Positions 44,311-53,387 are shown, counted from the stretch's first letter. The stretch: DNA of 64,000 bases from Siphonodentalium dalli (GCA_032622095.1 CP136068.1:52076443-52140442), one strand, 5' to 3'. Program-made: numbers and translations. The notes: generated from the sequence alone by a model not told the origin.

Positions 44311-45014
44311 CCTTTCAAAATAGATTTTCTGGATTTAGGAAAACTTTGAGGTGTGAAAATATCAACTGAACGTTTTCTTGACTTGCCACTGCTAGGAGTT
44401 GCATGAGGTGTATGAAACTCATCACCAGTGTGGCCTTCTTTTAAATGTCTTTGTATCCACAACCATCGATTCCTGTTACCTACATAATCTTGTGGTACAT
44501 TAAGTTCCCCCAATCCACGTAGGAATGTTTCATAACCAACTGGGTCAAAACCTTTTCGGTGACGAACAACATCGTTTATCAAATCAATTATATTTGATCC
44601 AGTAACTGTTTCTGTTCCATAAATTAATTGTCCACGATCATCCCATCTAAGTTTAGGATTAGTTGACAACAATGTTAAAATTTGTTGTGCTTTACCACGA
44701 AGTTTAGATGGCACACTTTCCAATATATGTTCACTCATTTTCTTAAAGTTTTCAGATAACTTTTGTTCAGGTAAACGGAATTTTGAATTTAAAGATTTTT
44801 GTGAAGTTTTCAATTTGTACAAATTTTCTCCAAATAACTGTGACTTTTCTGATTCAGAAATATTTTTATCATAAACTGATTTCAATTCTTTGTAAGAATC
44901 TGAAACATTTGAAATTGCAGGATCAGGAGGTAATTGAGGTTTATTCATTTCTGACATTTTCCATTGTTTGAAATCTTCCAACATTCTGAATGGTACAATA
45001 ACCATTTTCTTCAT
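44292..45014 (-). CDS. Polinton PX-type conserved protein
   Basis: 240 residues from ATG 45,014 (MKKMVIVPFRMLEDF). The middle, KLRGKAQQILTLLSTNPKLR, then WDDRGQLIYGTETVTGSNII and DPVGYETFLRGLGELNVPQD, is a conserved signature of an uncharacterised protein widespread in Polintons and adintoviruses (AxxLLxxLxxxxxLxWxxRGELxYxGxxIxGSxIxDLxxD...F). The C-terminus is basic and Ser-rich. The enzymatic role is unknown. Position between small virion-type proteins and integrase supports a structural or assembly role (inference). Confidence 0.75.
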   Translation of the reverse strand: MKKMVIVPFRMLEDFKQWKMSEMNKPQLPPDPAISNVSDSYKELKSVYDKNISESEKSQLFGENLYKLKTSQKSLNSKFRLPEQKLSENFKKMSEHILESVPSKLRGKAQQILTLLSTNPKLRWDDRGQLIYGTETVTGSNIIDLINDVVRHRKGFDPVGYETFLRGLGELNVPQDYVGNRNRWLWIQRHLKEGHTGDEFHTPHATPSSGKSRKRSVDIFTPQSFPKSRKSILKGWSPLT

Positions 45015-45027
45015 ATTTATTTGAGAT

Positions 45028-45330
45028 TTAGTTTTTCAAAATATTGTTAACAACTGCACCTAATGTTTTGCTAATCAATGGAGCAAGAAATAATAATGGT
45101 AAAAAGCCACCTTTTTGATTCAAAATTTTCTTCTTTTGTTGCAAAGGTTTGTTCTTGTCTGCAAGATATCTGATATGTTTACGCTTCGAATGTAACTTGC
45201 GGTTCTGAGCTTCATTCAGTTTTACATTACCTTTTAAAAGATTTTGACAACATTCCGAAATGCAATCCATCACTTGTTTCGGAGCATCGTTGATCATTTT
45301 CTTTTTATATGCAGATGGAACTTTACTCAT
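45028..45330 (-). CDS. Polinton small basic/hydrophobic protein (adenovirus pX-like)
   Basis: About 100 residues. ATG 45,330 (MSKVPSAYKK) is chosen because the longer open frame starts at a non-ATG codon. The N-terminal two thirds are Lys/Arg-rich, including RKLHSKRKHIRYLAD and PLQQKKKILN. The end is a short glycine-led hydrophobic helix, QKGGFLPLLFLAPLISKTLG. This basic-then-KGGFLP-hydrophobic layout recurs in adintovirus and Polinton proteins compared with adenovirus core protein pX. Packaging of DNA or membrane activity is inferred, not shown. Confidence 0.7.
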   Translation of the reverse strand: MSKVPSAYKKKMINDAPKQVMDCISECCQNLLKGNVKLNEAQNRKLHSKRKHIRYLADKNKPLQQKKKILNQKGGFLPLLFLAPLISKTLGAVVNNILKN

Positions 45331-45453
45331 TGCAACAATCAACTCACCATATTTTTTTTATCAGCGGTGCTTTCCTGCTCTTAGTTTTTGAAGGCATCTT
45401 CACTGTCTAAGTAGTTGTCTCAAAATGAGCAGAAAAATTATATGTTTCATCTT

Positions 45454-45714
45454 TTATCTTTTCTGATTGAACCATTCTAAAGCTTCGAATGCAGATTTCG
45501 ATGCATCAGACAACGGCATATATTTTGAAAATTCAAGATCAATAACTGGTTTTTTTTGTAACGGTTGATGTTGAGGGTTCTGCTGAGAAGGTATAGGTGT
45601 AAATTTAGAATGTTGATTTTGTTGAGTTTGCATCGGTGTAAACTTTGAATGATTTAGAGAAAGCTTTGTTTTACGTTTAGATTCTTTTTGACTACCCCTT
45701 TGTTGTGTTTGCAT
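45454..45714 (-). CDS. Gln/Lys-rich small Polinton protein with internal repeats
   Basis: 86 residues from ATG 45,714. The first half is low complexity with repeated SKFTPMQTQQ / SKFTPIPSQQ units. The same unit (SKITLMQTQQ) continues upstream in frame, showing that the repeats extend across the chosen start. The second half, VIDLEFSKYMPLSDASKSAF then EALEWFNQKR, looks folded. I do not recognise a family. Its place between the pX-like gene and the frameshifted small ORF suggests a virion or assembly component. Confidence 0.5.
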   Translation of the reverse strand: MQTQQRGSQKESKRKTKLSLNHSKFTPMQTQQNQHSKFTPIPSQQNPQHQPLQKKPVIDLEFSKYMPLSDASKSAFEALEWFNQKR

Positions 45715-46030
45715 CAGTGTAATCTTTGAACGTTTTGGAGAAACCTTTTAGATTGTCTACCAGTTTGTTCAAATGAATTTTTCAAAAGACTTCTAATTAA
45801 AACTCCTCCAAGGAACCCACTACCACCTCGTTGTAAAATTAATTTGCGTTTTGTTTCCATATCAGTTGATCGATCAGAGATTTTTTTAAGAACATTTTTA
45901 TTTCTCTGAAAAAAATTGTTTGTCTGTGATGGTAATTTCCAATCATTTTCAAGAAATAATTCAGCTCCAAAAGTGAAGAAATTATAATTTGTGACAGTTC
46001 ATCATGACTAAACATCTCGGTGGACGACAT
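45714..46030 (-). pseudogene. Small Polinton protein with QRGGSGFLGG tail, frameshifted
   Basis: From ATG 46,030 the frame starts MSSTEMFSHDELSQIIISSL. Near 45,966 the plausible continuation moves to another frame (ELFLENDWKLP..., then KRKLILQRGGSGFLGGVLIR) and stops at 45,714-45,716. The basic segment followed by QRGGSGFL and a hydrophobic stretch resembles the neighbouring pX-like protein at 45,028. A one-base indel is the simplest break. Original length would be about 105 residues. Confidence 0.6.
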
Positions 46031-46064
46031 GGTTCTAAAATGAAAAAAGTAACAACAACTGAAT

Positions 46065-46715
46065 TTATACTTTTGAATAAATGACAGGACCTCGGTCATT
46101 AGCTGTCAACCATTTATGGAAAATATCAGTTCTAATTCGCAAATAATTTTCTGTTCTAGGATGAAAATCTACTAAAATATATCCATGATTTATTGAAGTT
46201 GCATCTTCGTATGCTTGTTTCAAATGATTGGTTTGCATTTGATGAGCCAAAACTTTTATTTGATTTTTATCTCGAACGCTTTGAAATAAAACCATGTAGT
46301 GTGCATTCAAACTTATAGTTCTGCTACTTTTTGATTTTTGGAACATGTTTTGAGTAATGTAAATTATTGAAGCGTTTCGATGATGACCTTTTCTAGTAAA
46401 CCAAAGCATTATTTTGTCTTCATCTTGTTCCCCCATCATGTCATCGAAAACAACAAGATGAGGAAATGATTTATCTGATACAATTTCCTCATCATCGTCT
46501 GGAATACCATCGATAAACTCAACGTTATCAATTTCTTTTATACGATTGTATGTGTCTTGCCATTCTTTGTAACACCAAACTATTTTCTTTGGTGGTGTTT
46601 GGAATAAATCGTGTTTAAATTCAATAACTTTTTTAACAAATTCTGTTTTACCTGATCCACTAGGTCCGCTGATAAAGAAATTACACGGATGTTGGAAAAG
46701 TAAAGATTCTTCCAT
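46065..46715 (-). CDS. Polinton DNA-packaging ATPase (A32/FtsK-HerA-like)
   Basis: 216 residues, ATG at 46,715, intact. Walker A GPSGSGKT at residues 17-24 follows hydrophobic NFFIS. Walker B LVVFDDMM (Asp91, Asp92) follows PH. A downstream ITQNMFQ segment fits the sensor/Gln motif of HerA-FtsK packaging ATPases. The enzyme would pump element DNA into a capsid, so its presence supports a virus-like life cycle for the ancestor. Spacing to the upstream gene is 33 bp. The length is close to that of other Polinton ATPases (~200-250 residues). Confidence 0.93.
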   Translation of the reverse strand: MEESLLFQHPCNFFISGPSGSGKTEFVKKVIEFKHDLFQTPPKKIVWCYKEWQDTYNRIKEIDNVEFIDGIPDDDEEIVSDKSFPHLVVFDDMMGEQDEDKIMLWFTRKGHHRNASIIYITQNMFQKSKSSRTISLNAHYMVLFQSVRDKNQIKVLAHQMQTNHLKQAYEDATSINHGYILVDFHPRTENYLRIRTDIFHKWLTANDRGPVIYSKV

Positions 46716-46748
46716 GTTGTCACTTTGATGCCTAATCAGAGAGTGAAC

Positions 46749-47390
46749 TTAACGACGTGTGAATTTAGTTTTTAAACAGAAATCTCCAAAGCTGTAAATA
46801 TTTCCAAACATTTCAATAATCCAAGTATTATAGTCTTCTATTCTTCTGTTTGTTCTGTAAATAAAAAAATCATTTCCTATAATGTTTTTAATTTTTGCAT
46901 ATGTTGACATTTTTTTTGTTAACAAATACCCATAGATCCTAGGAACTGATTTAAAGGTTCCCCTAGCAAGAGGATAATTATCTTCATACTTTGTATAATG
47001 AATATAGTCATGTTCATCAAAAGTTTCTAAATCTAAATGGTGTTCATCACCACCAAATATCCAAAAATCAGATATTCTTTCAATGAGAAAAAATGTTTTG
47101 AATTTAATAAATGATTTAATATATTTTTGAGAGAAATGAGAAAATATACTTGTCTCAAGATAGTCCAATCTCTGTAAACATTCGTCGACATCACAGCATC
47201 GTAGTATTGCTTTCTTTTCTCTTTCAAACCAGACTTCTTGTAATTCCTTCTTTATCTCTGGAATAAGTGTTGACTGTGCCACCAAATATCCATAAATCTT
47301 CTCAGCAATTTCTGGAGGTACTACTCCTGTCAACATCTTGACATGAAATGACTCAACATCTCCATCCGTATGGATATGTGTGAATACCAT
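46749..47390 (-). CDS. Polinton protein of unknown function
   Basis: About 213 residues from ATG 47,390 (MVFTHIHTDGDVESF); an open frame extends a little further upstream but without ATG. It overlaps the last 38 bases of PolB. Visible parts are LTGVVPPEIAEKIYGYLVAQ near the start, a Cys-Cys-Asp-Val-Asp-Glu patch and an aromatic, charged C-terminal half ending in FCLKTKFTRR. No motif assigns a function. It may be a late or structural protein by position between PolB and the ATPase. Confidence 0.6.
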   Translation of the reverse strand: MVFTHIHTDGDVESFHVKMLTGVVPPEIAEKIYGYLVAQSTLIPEIKKELQEVWFEREKKAILRCCDVDECLQRLDYLETSIFSHFSQKYIKSFIKFKTFFLIERISDFWIFGGDEHHLDLETFDEHDYIHYTKYEDNYPLARGTFKSVPRIYGYLLTKKMSTYAKIKNIIGNDFFIYRTNRRIEDYNTWIIEMFGNIYSFGDFCLKTKFTRR

Positions 47391-50300
47391 TGACGAGTTT
47401 TCGTTTTGTGTACACCGATCTGAAAGTTTTGGTTTGACACTCACTAATCAGCTGATGGTTCTTTTGTCTTTTAATTCTGGAAGGATACTCAACAACAGTT
47501 TTGAAATTTTCACGATCATTAACACATTGTACCATTGTTTCAAAATTAACTTTTTGACTTGCGCTGTAATCAAGAGTGATACCTTTTACCTTACATTTGG
47601 TGTATCTTCTCCCATCTTTGATGTATTCATATCCGTAGTTCTTTGGCCCAAGTCCAACAAATTTGACAATCTTTGCATCTGGATGTTCGTCGCTCCATTT
47701 CCCCAATCTTCCTTCGATAGTTTTGATGTTCTTCTTTGATGGATCACTGACATACATACAGCTGTCTGTATCAAAATACAACACTCTATCTCCAAGTTTT
47801 TTTTAAACTTTATACAATTGTAATCTTGCATACGCTGTAACAAAAGAAGCAACAACAACATTTGCTGAATGATGAGGTTCAATATTATCTAAAATATCAA
47901 CATCATTTACCAGAATGAATTTGTCACCATCAAGAAGTGTAACATTTTGAACAATTATATTGTTACTAGTAAGCAATTCAAAATAACGTGATGGCTTATC
48001 CACATACTCTGTTTTTAACATAAGATTTCTTTGTGCATTCTTACCCCATATACAATTAATCATAATTTTAGATATTTGGCGTTTTCCTGGATTCTTCTCG
48101 ATGTTCTCCAATTTTATACCCTCAGCTGTATAATAATCCTGTACAAACTTTTGCTTCTGTTCTTCTGTCTCAACACCAAATGGATAACCACTACATTCCT
48201 GTTTGAACTTTAGATGTTTGTCGATATAGGGTGGATACAACGAACACACATCGATGAACTTGATTTCTTTTGTGGAATCTTGATCAATTTCCTCGTACAA
48301 ATTGATGGCATTTGTACGTCCACCAAACAATGCTTCTCTTGGCAAAATGGGGTCTCGATGTTTGTAGAAAGATTCCATTTGTTGTTTGAATGTCACATCC
48401 GATTTCATTCTTTCGTCGATCTGATGCTCCCAAAGTGATTCAACTCTGTAACCAAGACTTTCCAGTTTATCTTTCTTCTGTTGAGTTCTTGTATATAATT
48501 CTTCCATGGTGAGCATCGTATAGGGATTCTTGTATTGTCTGTTGTTGTAACATTTTGGACATCCATGAAACAGACATCCATTCATCTCAAAAACTGTTCT
48601 TGTGGCTTCCTCATATCCATCGACGTAGTGTCCACCAATCTTGATTTCTCCTCCATTCAAAGCATGCTTAATTGTTATCATACGTGACAATGATAGATGT
48701 TGAAGCCAACGTATCGCTTTCATGGAATAGTTTTTAGCACATGGGTATCCACCATCTGGAATGATTCCAATTGTTTTCTCTGGCATTGAATTCTTCCTCC
48801 ATGCCAAATTGCAAACTTGCGCCAATGTTATTGACTCAATGAACGGGTCAATCTGTACTGTTTCCAATATGTATTTCCTGAAATTTCCACATCCACGGCG
48901 AAGAATATCCACGTCTGATTTGCAGTACTTCTCCATCTCTTCTTGGAAGTTGAATATCACGTAATTTTCTATTTTCTCATTGTACCATTCAAAGAATTTC
49001 TCTCGATTTTCCACGCTCATCATGTCTGGTTTGTAGTAATCAGAAGCCAAGTAATTTTGAAACTTTGGTGAATTCGCCCAATGTGGAAAGTGTCCTTTCG
49101 TCATCTCATTCAGCTGAAAAGTTTGTGGAAACTTTGTAAGCGGCATCATCAGAATACTCAGAGAATCAATAACTTTCACGCTGTTGCATTTTAAACTGAG
49201 AATTTTGTTTCCATTCATGATCAGTTCTGGTTTCTGAATTCCACTTTGTATGAGTGCTTGAAGTAGAAACTGTGCATCGTATCCCTGAGCATTATGTGCT
49301 ATTGCAACACATCCTTTGTGATCTTGGTGGAATAACCAGTTTGTGAAGTCTGTTAAAACGTTGTCACCCTTGAATACAAATTCTCTGGAATCCGGTCCGC
49401 ATGTTTCACATTTTTCTTCGATTGGTTTGCACATGCAATCTCCACAAGCGGTTTGTGCAACACAGAAGTTTGGAATATGAACACCTGTGTCTTGTCTGCA
49501 TTCAAAGTCAAAGAATACATATGGAATCTTTGCAGGTTTCTTTTCCGGTGATTCATATTTTGGAATGTAGCACCTGTGATCTGCTTCAACGATTTCTTTG
49601 CAATGTATGCATTTCTTCAACCCCGCACATATATGTCTGCTTGATTTATTGGTGAGAATTTCTTCATCACAATTGTTGCATAGTTGAACCAAATCACATA
49701 TTTTTCTTTTCTGTTTTCCTTCCGTCTTCAAATGGTTGTCGAAACAAGATTTACTTCTGAATGATCGTCGACACGTTCTACACTTCACCAAATTTGTGAA
49801 ATTACACTGTGTCAATGACCAGCATGCACAAACAAATCTGCATCGATGATCGCCACGACTTTTGAATCCAATGTCACAGAATTCGCAGTAGTAGACGGTG
49901 CCTAGAAATCCTTTGATTGATGTTATGGTGTCGAAGTGGTTGTTGTTGTAGTAGATGTGTACACATTTGCTCTCCGAACACATTTCTGCAGGTTCAAATA
50001 GAAATCCAGCGCCAGCAAATTCATTGTGAATTTTCACAACATATTCGGGATACAATATTTCTTGAATCTTGTGGAACTCATTGATACTGCAAACTGTATC
50101 GTGTGGAATGCCAGCACGGTTGAGTAGATTTTTTGCTGCATCTGTTTGTGCTGTGTATATTGATTGTCTTATTCTTTTCCATTTCTTTGACCAGCACGCA
50201 GATCCATCACTATCTGCCTTACACATTCCGACGACAATAGATCTTGCCATACACATAACATCATTAGCATTTTCAATCCGGACAATACTTCTTTTTACTT

Positions 50301-51024
50301 TTGTCAGCTTGTTCTTGTCTGCAAATGGTCCATAATGTAGTGAGTGTCGTGTACCACCTTCCGGAATATCTGTAACGAAGATTTCGAAATTGAGTGCACC
50401 GTCATGAATTGTAAAGTCTGCATTTGATTGAACCACATTTTGAATATTATCCATGAGTGTCCCACCATTCAATTCACTGGCTTTTGTGAATGGAATGAAA
50501 ATGCTCATATCAAGTCCTGGATGATTTATCGTAACTCTGATTCTTGTCTTCTCATTTGCTGAACATTTCTGTTTCAATTCTTCTGTCAACTTCTCAAATA
50601 TCTCTGGAATGTTCTCGATTGGATCTGTAAATTTCTCGAATTTCACACCAAATTGTCGTGCTGCTGATTTAAATTTTCTGGAAAATTTCTCCGAGTTCAG
50701 CTCCAATTTGAAATATTTTGTTGGATTGAACACAACACGCTCTCTAGCCAGACTTCTCTTTCTCTTCCCACCAATTTCTCTATTCTGTCTCCGACCGCGT
50801 CCAATCTGCCCATCACTAGAACTTTCTTCACTTTCTGCCCCATCAGTTTCCATATCGCTCTCTTCACTTTCTGCCCCATCAGTTTCCATATCGCTCTCTT
50901 CACTTTCTGCCCCATCAGTTTCCATATCGCTCTCTTCAATAACTGCAGGCCTTGGTCTTTTTCTAACAATATCTTCTTCGCTGGTGGCGTCGTCTGAAAC
51001 AGGTCTTTTAATTCTCTTAAACAT
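47353..51024 (-). pseudogene. polB: Polinton protein-primed DNA polymerase B, one in-frame stop
   Basis: About 1,220 codons from ATG 51,024 (MFKRIKRPVSDD). An acidic N-terminal tract carries three 11-residue repeats (SDMETDGAESE). Cys/His pairs follow near residues 350-480. The 3'-5' exonuclease has DFEC (Asp ~506), AHNAQGYD (~578) and YCKSDVDIL (~703). Polymerase motifs are DVCSLYP (~930), KIMINCIWGKN (~990) and YFDTDS (~1085). An in-frame TAA at 47,803-47,805 (codon ~1074) separates motif B from motif C; the frame is otherwise open to 47,353. Motif C lies beyond the stop, so the truncated product would lack catalytic aspartates. It would replicate the element from protein-primed ends. Confidence 0.92.
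50820..50935. repeat. 33-bp tandem repeat inside polB
   Basis: Three and a half near-identical units of 33 bp (CTTTCTGCCCCATCAGTTTC, CATATCGCTCTCTTCA) keep the frame and encode the acidic SDMETDGAESE repeats. The divergent zinc-knuckle gene lacks these repeats. Confidence 0.9.
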
Positions 51025-51104
51025 TTTTGTCTTGAGTTTTGTCAGCAAAAAATATTGCGACTGGCATCTTCGGAGTTGAAGTGTAAAGTGTAGAATTACA
51101 CCTG

Positions 51105-51112
51105 CTTTTATA
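51105..51112 (-). promoter_or_regulatory. TATA box for polB
   Basis: TATAAAAG on the - strand, about 80 bases upstream of ATG 51,024, within the palindrome. Transcription would start about 25-30 bases on, near 51,080. Confidence 0.65.
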
Positions 51113-51132
51113 GCATTCGATGCATTCGATGC

Positions 51133-51140
51133 TATAAAAG
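51133..51140 (+). promoter_or_regulatory. TATA box for the divergent zinc-knuckle gene
   Basis: TATAAAAG on the + strand, the mirror image of the polB box and 20 bases from it. The two genes have identical core promoters and leaders. Confidence 0.65.
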
Positions 51141-51220
51141 CAGGTGTAATTCTACACTTTACACTTCAACTCCGAAGAAGCCAGTCGCAATATTTTTTGC
51201 TGACAAAACTCAAGACAAAA

Positions 51221-51819
51221 ATGTTTAAGAGAATTAAAAGACCTGTTTCAGACGACGCCACCAGCGAAGAAGATATTGTTAGAAAAAGACCAAGGCCTGC
51301 AGTTATTGAAGAGAGCTATATTCAGCTACATAAAGAAGATTCAAAAAAATCTACACAACCACAGACTAGAAAAATTCAAGATAATCTTGTCGAATTGAGA
51401 CAGATCTCTACCGATTTGTTTAAACTTTGTAACAAAATGCAATGGCAAGAGAAACAAGAGAAAAACAAAGCTGATAAAAATTGGAAACCGCCATATGGTT
51501 ACTGTTACAAATGCGGCCAAGACACCCATTGGTCCTTCCATTGTAAAGTAGATTTCGGCGACAAAAAAAATGTGAAAACTATACAAAAGTCTACAAGCAG
51601 TAACAATACAAGAACAAATGCAGATATCAAAACTGAAGAGATTCTACAACATCAGATTTTTCCAAACAAGACCGAGCTGTTGATCCTACGAATGATTCAC
51701 AGAACAAATCTGAAGATAAACATCCAGAAATTGAAAATTCCAAGAAACCTTCCAAGAAAAAGAAGCTGAGACCATTCTACATTCCAAAAACAGATAAACG
51801 AATCGACACAAACAATTGA
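51221..51819 (+). pseudogene. Zinc-knuckle protein sharing its N-terminus with PolB; probable frameshift
   Basis: From ATG 51,221 (the longer open frame starts at TTG). Residues 1-32 equal PolB's first residues through IEES. After that the sequence is unrelated. A CCHC zinc knuckle (C-x2-C-x4-H-x4-C, CYKCGQDTHWSFHC) lies at residues ~95-108, after a charged helix, suggesting nucleic-acid binding. The initial frame stops at 51,769. Another frame gives a more convincing lysine-rich tail (KKPSKKKKLRPFYIPKTD) ending at 51,819, so a one-base shift near 51,630-51,645 is likely. AATAAA at ~51,834 could be its polyadenylation signal. I do not recognise the family. Confidence 0.65.
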
Positions 51820-51907
51820 AAATTATGTTGTGTGAATAAATTATGAATTGAACAATCGTGTTTTGTTTTTTCAGCTATGAAAGAGTAACCTTTTGGGAAA
51901 TGTGGGT

Positions 51908-51923
51908 GGCCCTGAAAAGGGCC
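51908..51923 (-). terminator. Histone-type 3' stem-loop
   Basis: On the - strand GGCCCTTTTCAGGGCC, a 6-bp stem with TTTC loop, preceded by AAAAC and followed by ACCCA. This matches the replication-dependent histone mRNA 3' element. It lies 66 bases after the stop of the - strand ORF at 51,990-52,286. Confidence 0.8.
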
Positions 51924-51989
51924 GTTTTCCCTTTTCCAGGATTCATAAGAATTCTGACAAATCAGGATATATCCCGTTGGGATTAATTG

Positions 51990-52286
51990 TCACAGACCAA
52001 AAGGATTTGATCTGTGCGCTGCACCAGCCTGAGCAAAGCTGTCAATCGCTGCATTGCACAGATCTTTCTTCTTGATCTGTGACAAGATCTCCACGAGATC
52101 AAGATTGCTTGATTCTTGAACTTTAGGCAATGGTCGTCGGCGAGCCAAAAAATCTCCTATCATCTGCTTCTGAACCCTACTTTGTTCAGGAGAATCCTGC
52201 CATTTCCTATATCTTCTTATTTCCGTCTCCTCTGACGAATCTCTCTTCCTCCACAACTTCTTGAGAAATTTCTTTAAAGACGGCAT
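51990..52286 (-). CDS. Unknown 98-residue basic protein, pair 1 left gene
   Basis: ATG 52,286 to stop at 51,990. The start MPSLKKFLKKLWRKRDSSEE is strongly basic and may form an amphipathic helix. It is followed by RRYRKWQDSPEQSR, LARRRPLPK and a predicted helical C-terminus (NLDLVEILSQIKKKD). It is not a histone. A ~590-bp block shared with the next pair lies directly upstream, and a histone-type stem-loop lies 66 bases downstream. No family recognised. Size, base richness and neighbours suggest a small DNA- or membrane-interacting protein of a virus-like element, which is inference. Confidence 0.55.
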   Translation of the reverse strand: MPSLKKFLKKLWRKRDSSEETEIRRYRKWQDSPEQSRVQKQMIGDFLARRRPLPKVQESSNLDLVEILSQIKKKDLCNAAIDSFAQAGAAHRSNPFGL

Positions 52287-52311
52287 AATGAATGAAGTTC
52301 ACTGAAAAAGT

Positions 52312-52899
52312 GAAAATATTTGTATACATTTGACACGGGCGACAATGAAATCACATGTCGCATTGGCGTTAAAATTGACAAATATTTCCTGACGTTGTGT
52401 TTTTTCAGAGACGGATCACCATGCATATTTTTCTTGATCATTATTGCATAGCGATCAAACAAATGTTTTTAATTTCGTTAGATCATTATCTATTATTTGG
52501 TACACATGATTGATATATTTATTACCTCGTTAGGCAAATATGGAATGTATTTCTAGTTTTTGGTTTTGGAATTGTACATATTTTATACATAAAAACTGAA
52601 CACAAGAAACATACTGAACATTTTTCTTGATCATTGCATTTGATAACTTTACTTGGTCATCGTTTATGAACGAAGATGAATTCATATGTTAAAACATCTT
52701 AATTAATTGTATATACTATCATGAATTTAATCTATAACATATCGAAATGGTGAAACTAACAGATAATGCACTGAAAAGAAACACAACGTCAGGAAACATT
52801 TGTCATTTTTAACGTCAAAGTATTATGTGCTTTCTCTACCGCCCGCGCAATCGTGATACAAGTTCAAGACGGATCTTCAGACTTATTCTACATTCAAAG
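52312..52899. promoter_or_regulatory. Shared bidirectional promoter block, copy 1
   Basis: A 588-bp block lying between divergent ORFs (ATG at 52,286 on -, ATG at 52,900 on +). It is nearly identical to 53,914-54,503, while the coding sequences on both sides differ. It includes TTGACACGGGCGACAATGAA near the left side and CTTTCTCTACCGCCCGC near the right. No strong TATA box on the + side. Promoter role is inferred from position and conservation. Confidence 0.65.
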
Positions 52900-53059
52900 A
52901 TGACTGCAATAACCGAACCCTTGATGGCGATACTGAGAGGAACTAGGGGATAACACCGCAGATAATGTGGGACAGGCACGCAAGAGAAGTGACCGCCCGT
53001 TCAAAGCTGATCATGCAAAAAAGAACAGCGGGGGAACAAAAGCAAAATTCTCACTCTGA
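52900..53059 (+). pseudogene. Small ORF, pair 1 right gene, frameshifted
   Basis: ATG 52,900 follows TTCAAAG at the same place as the start of the right gene of pair 2. The frame reads MTAITEPLMAILRGTRG and stops. In the +1 frame it continues DNTADNVGQARKRSDRPFKA and a lysine-rich tail to TGA at 53,057-53,059. Two histone-type stem-loops follow at 53,096 and 53,123. If a single indel explains the break, the product was about 53 residues and basic at the end. No family recognised. Confidence 0.45.
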
Positions 53060-53095
53060 GAAAATTGGGGAGTGAATTTTGATGTCGTACAAAAC

Positions 53096-53111
53096 GGCCC
53101 TTTTCATGGCC
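53096..53111 (+). terminator. Degenerate histone-type 3' stem-loop
   Basis: GGCCCTTTTCATGGCC, with one mismatch in the stem, preceded by AAAAC. It lies 36 bases after the stop at 53,059. Confidence 0.55.
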
Positions 53112-53122
53112 AAAACAAAAAC

Positions 53123-53138
53123 GGTCCTTTTCAGGACC
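53123..53138 (+). terminator. Histone-type 3' stem-loop with compensatory change
   Basis: GGTCCTTTTCAGGACC keeps perfect pairing through a compensatory pair change relative to GGCCCT...AGGGCC and retains the TTTC loop. It is preceded by AAAAAC and followed by AGCCA and a purine-rich CAAAAAGAAAAAC that could act as a histone downstream element. Confidence 0.75.
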
Positions 53139-53349
53139 AGCCAATTTTTTCAAAAAGAAAAACTTTTAGCATTGCTTAAGAACTAATAATGTTCATTGTA
53201 CCCTATGTTTCGTTTTGAAAAAATCACCCCACGAATAATTTAAAACAAAATATACTTGCAAATATTTGTTGTTGAATAAATTATGAATTGAACAATCGTG
53301 TTTTGTTTTTTTCAGCTATGAAAGAGTAACCTTTTGGGGAAATGTGTGT

Positions 53350-53365
53350 GGCCCTGAAAAGGGCC
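53350..53365 (-). terminator. Histone-type 3' stem-loop
   Basis: On the - strand GGCCCTTTTCAGGGCC, preceded by AAAAC and followed by ACACACA. It lies 22 bases after the stop of the - strand gene at 53,388. The flanking ~100 bp (GAATAAATTATGAATTGAAC, GAAAGAGTAACCTTTTGGG) repeat 51,830-51,935. Confidence 0.8.
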
Positions 53366-53387
53366 GTTTTAAAATTATCATCCGACT

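Larger units (their letters stand above)
42714..51122 (-). mobile_element. Polinton/Maverick (adintovirus-like) element, truncated and decayed
   Basis: A run of same-strand genes: PolB (51,024-47,353), an unknown protein (47,390-46,749), packaging ATPase, several small proteins, DD35E integrase with chromodomain, a membrane protein and the start of a minor-capsid-like protein, which is cut at about 42,714. This gene set (PolB + retroviral-like integrase + A32-like ATPase + capsid-type proteins) defines Polintons/Mavericks. Major capsid protein and adenain-type protease are not seen. The right edge is the centre of a palindrome at about 51,122. No far terminal repeat is present in the window to confirm the ends. 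Confidence 0.85.
50929..51316. repeat. Near-perfect palindrome spanning a head-to-head promoter
   Basis: Arms of about 188 bp (50,929-51,116 and 51,129-51,316) with only one mismatch noticed, around the centre TCGATGCATTCG. Each arm holds a TATA box, a leader and the first ~32 codons of the adjacent gene, polB on the - strand and the zinc-knuckle gene on the + strand. The near-identity implies recent duplication or ongoing gene conversion. It could be the joined terminal repeats of two element ends. Confidence 0.92.

Noticed and set aside
50609-51079. 156-residue + strand frame antisense to the PolB N-terminus
   Set aside because: Its repeated SLSSLSAPSVSI peptides are the antisense of the 33-bp acidic repeat. 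No independent support.
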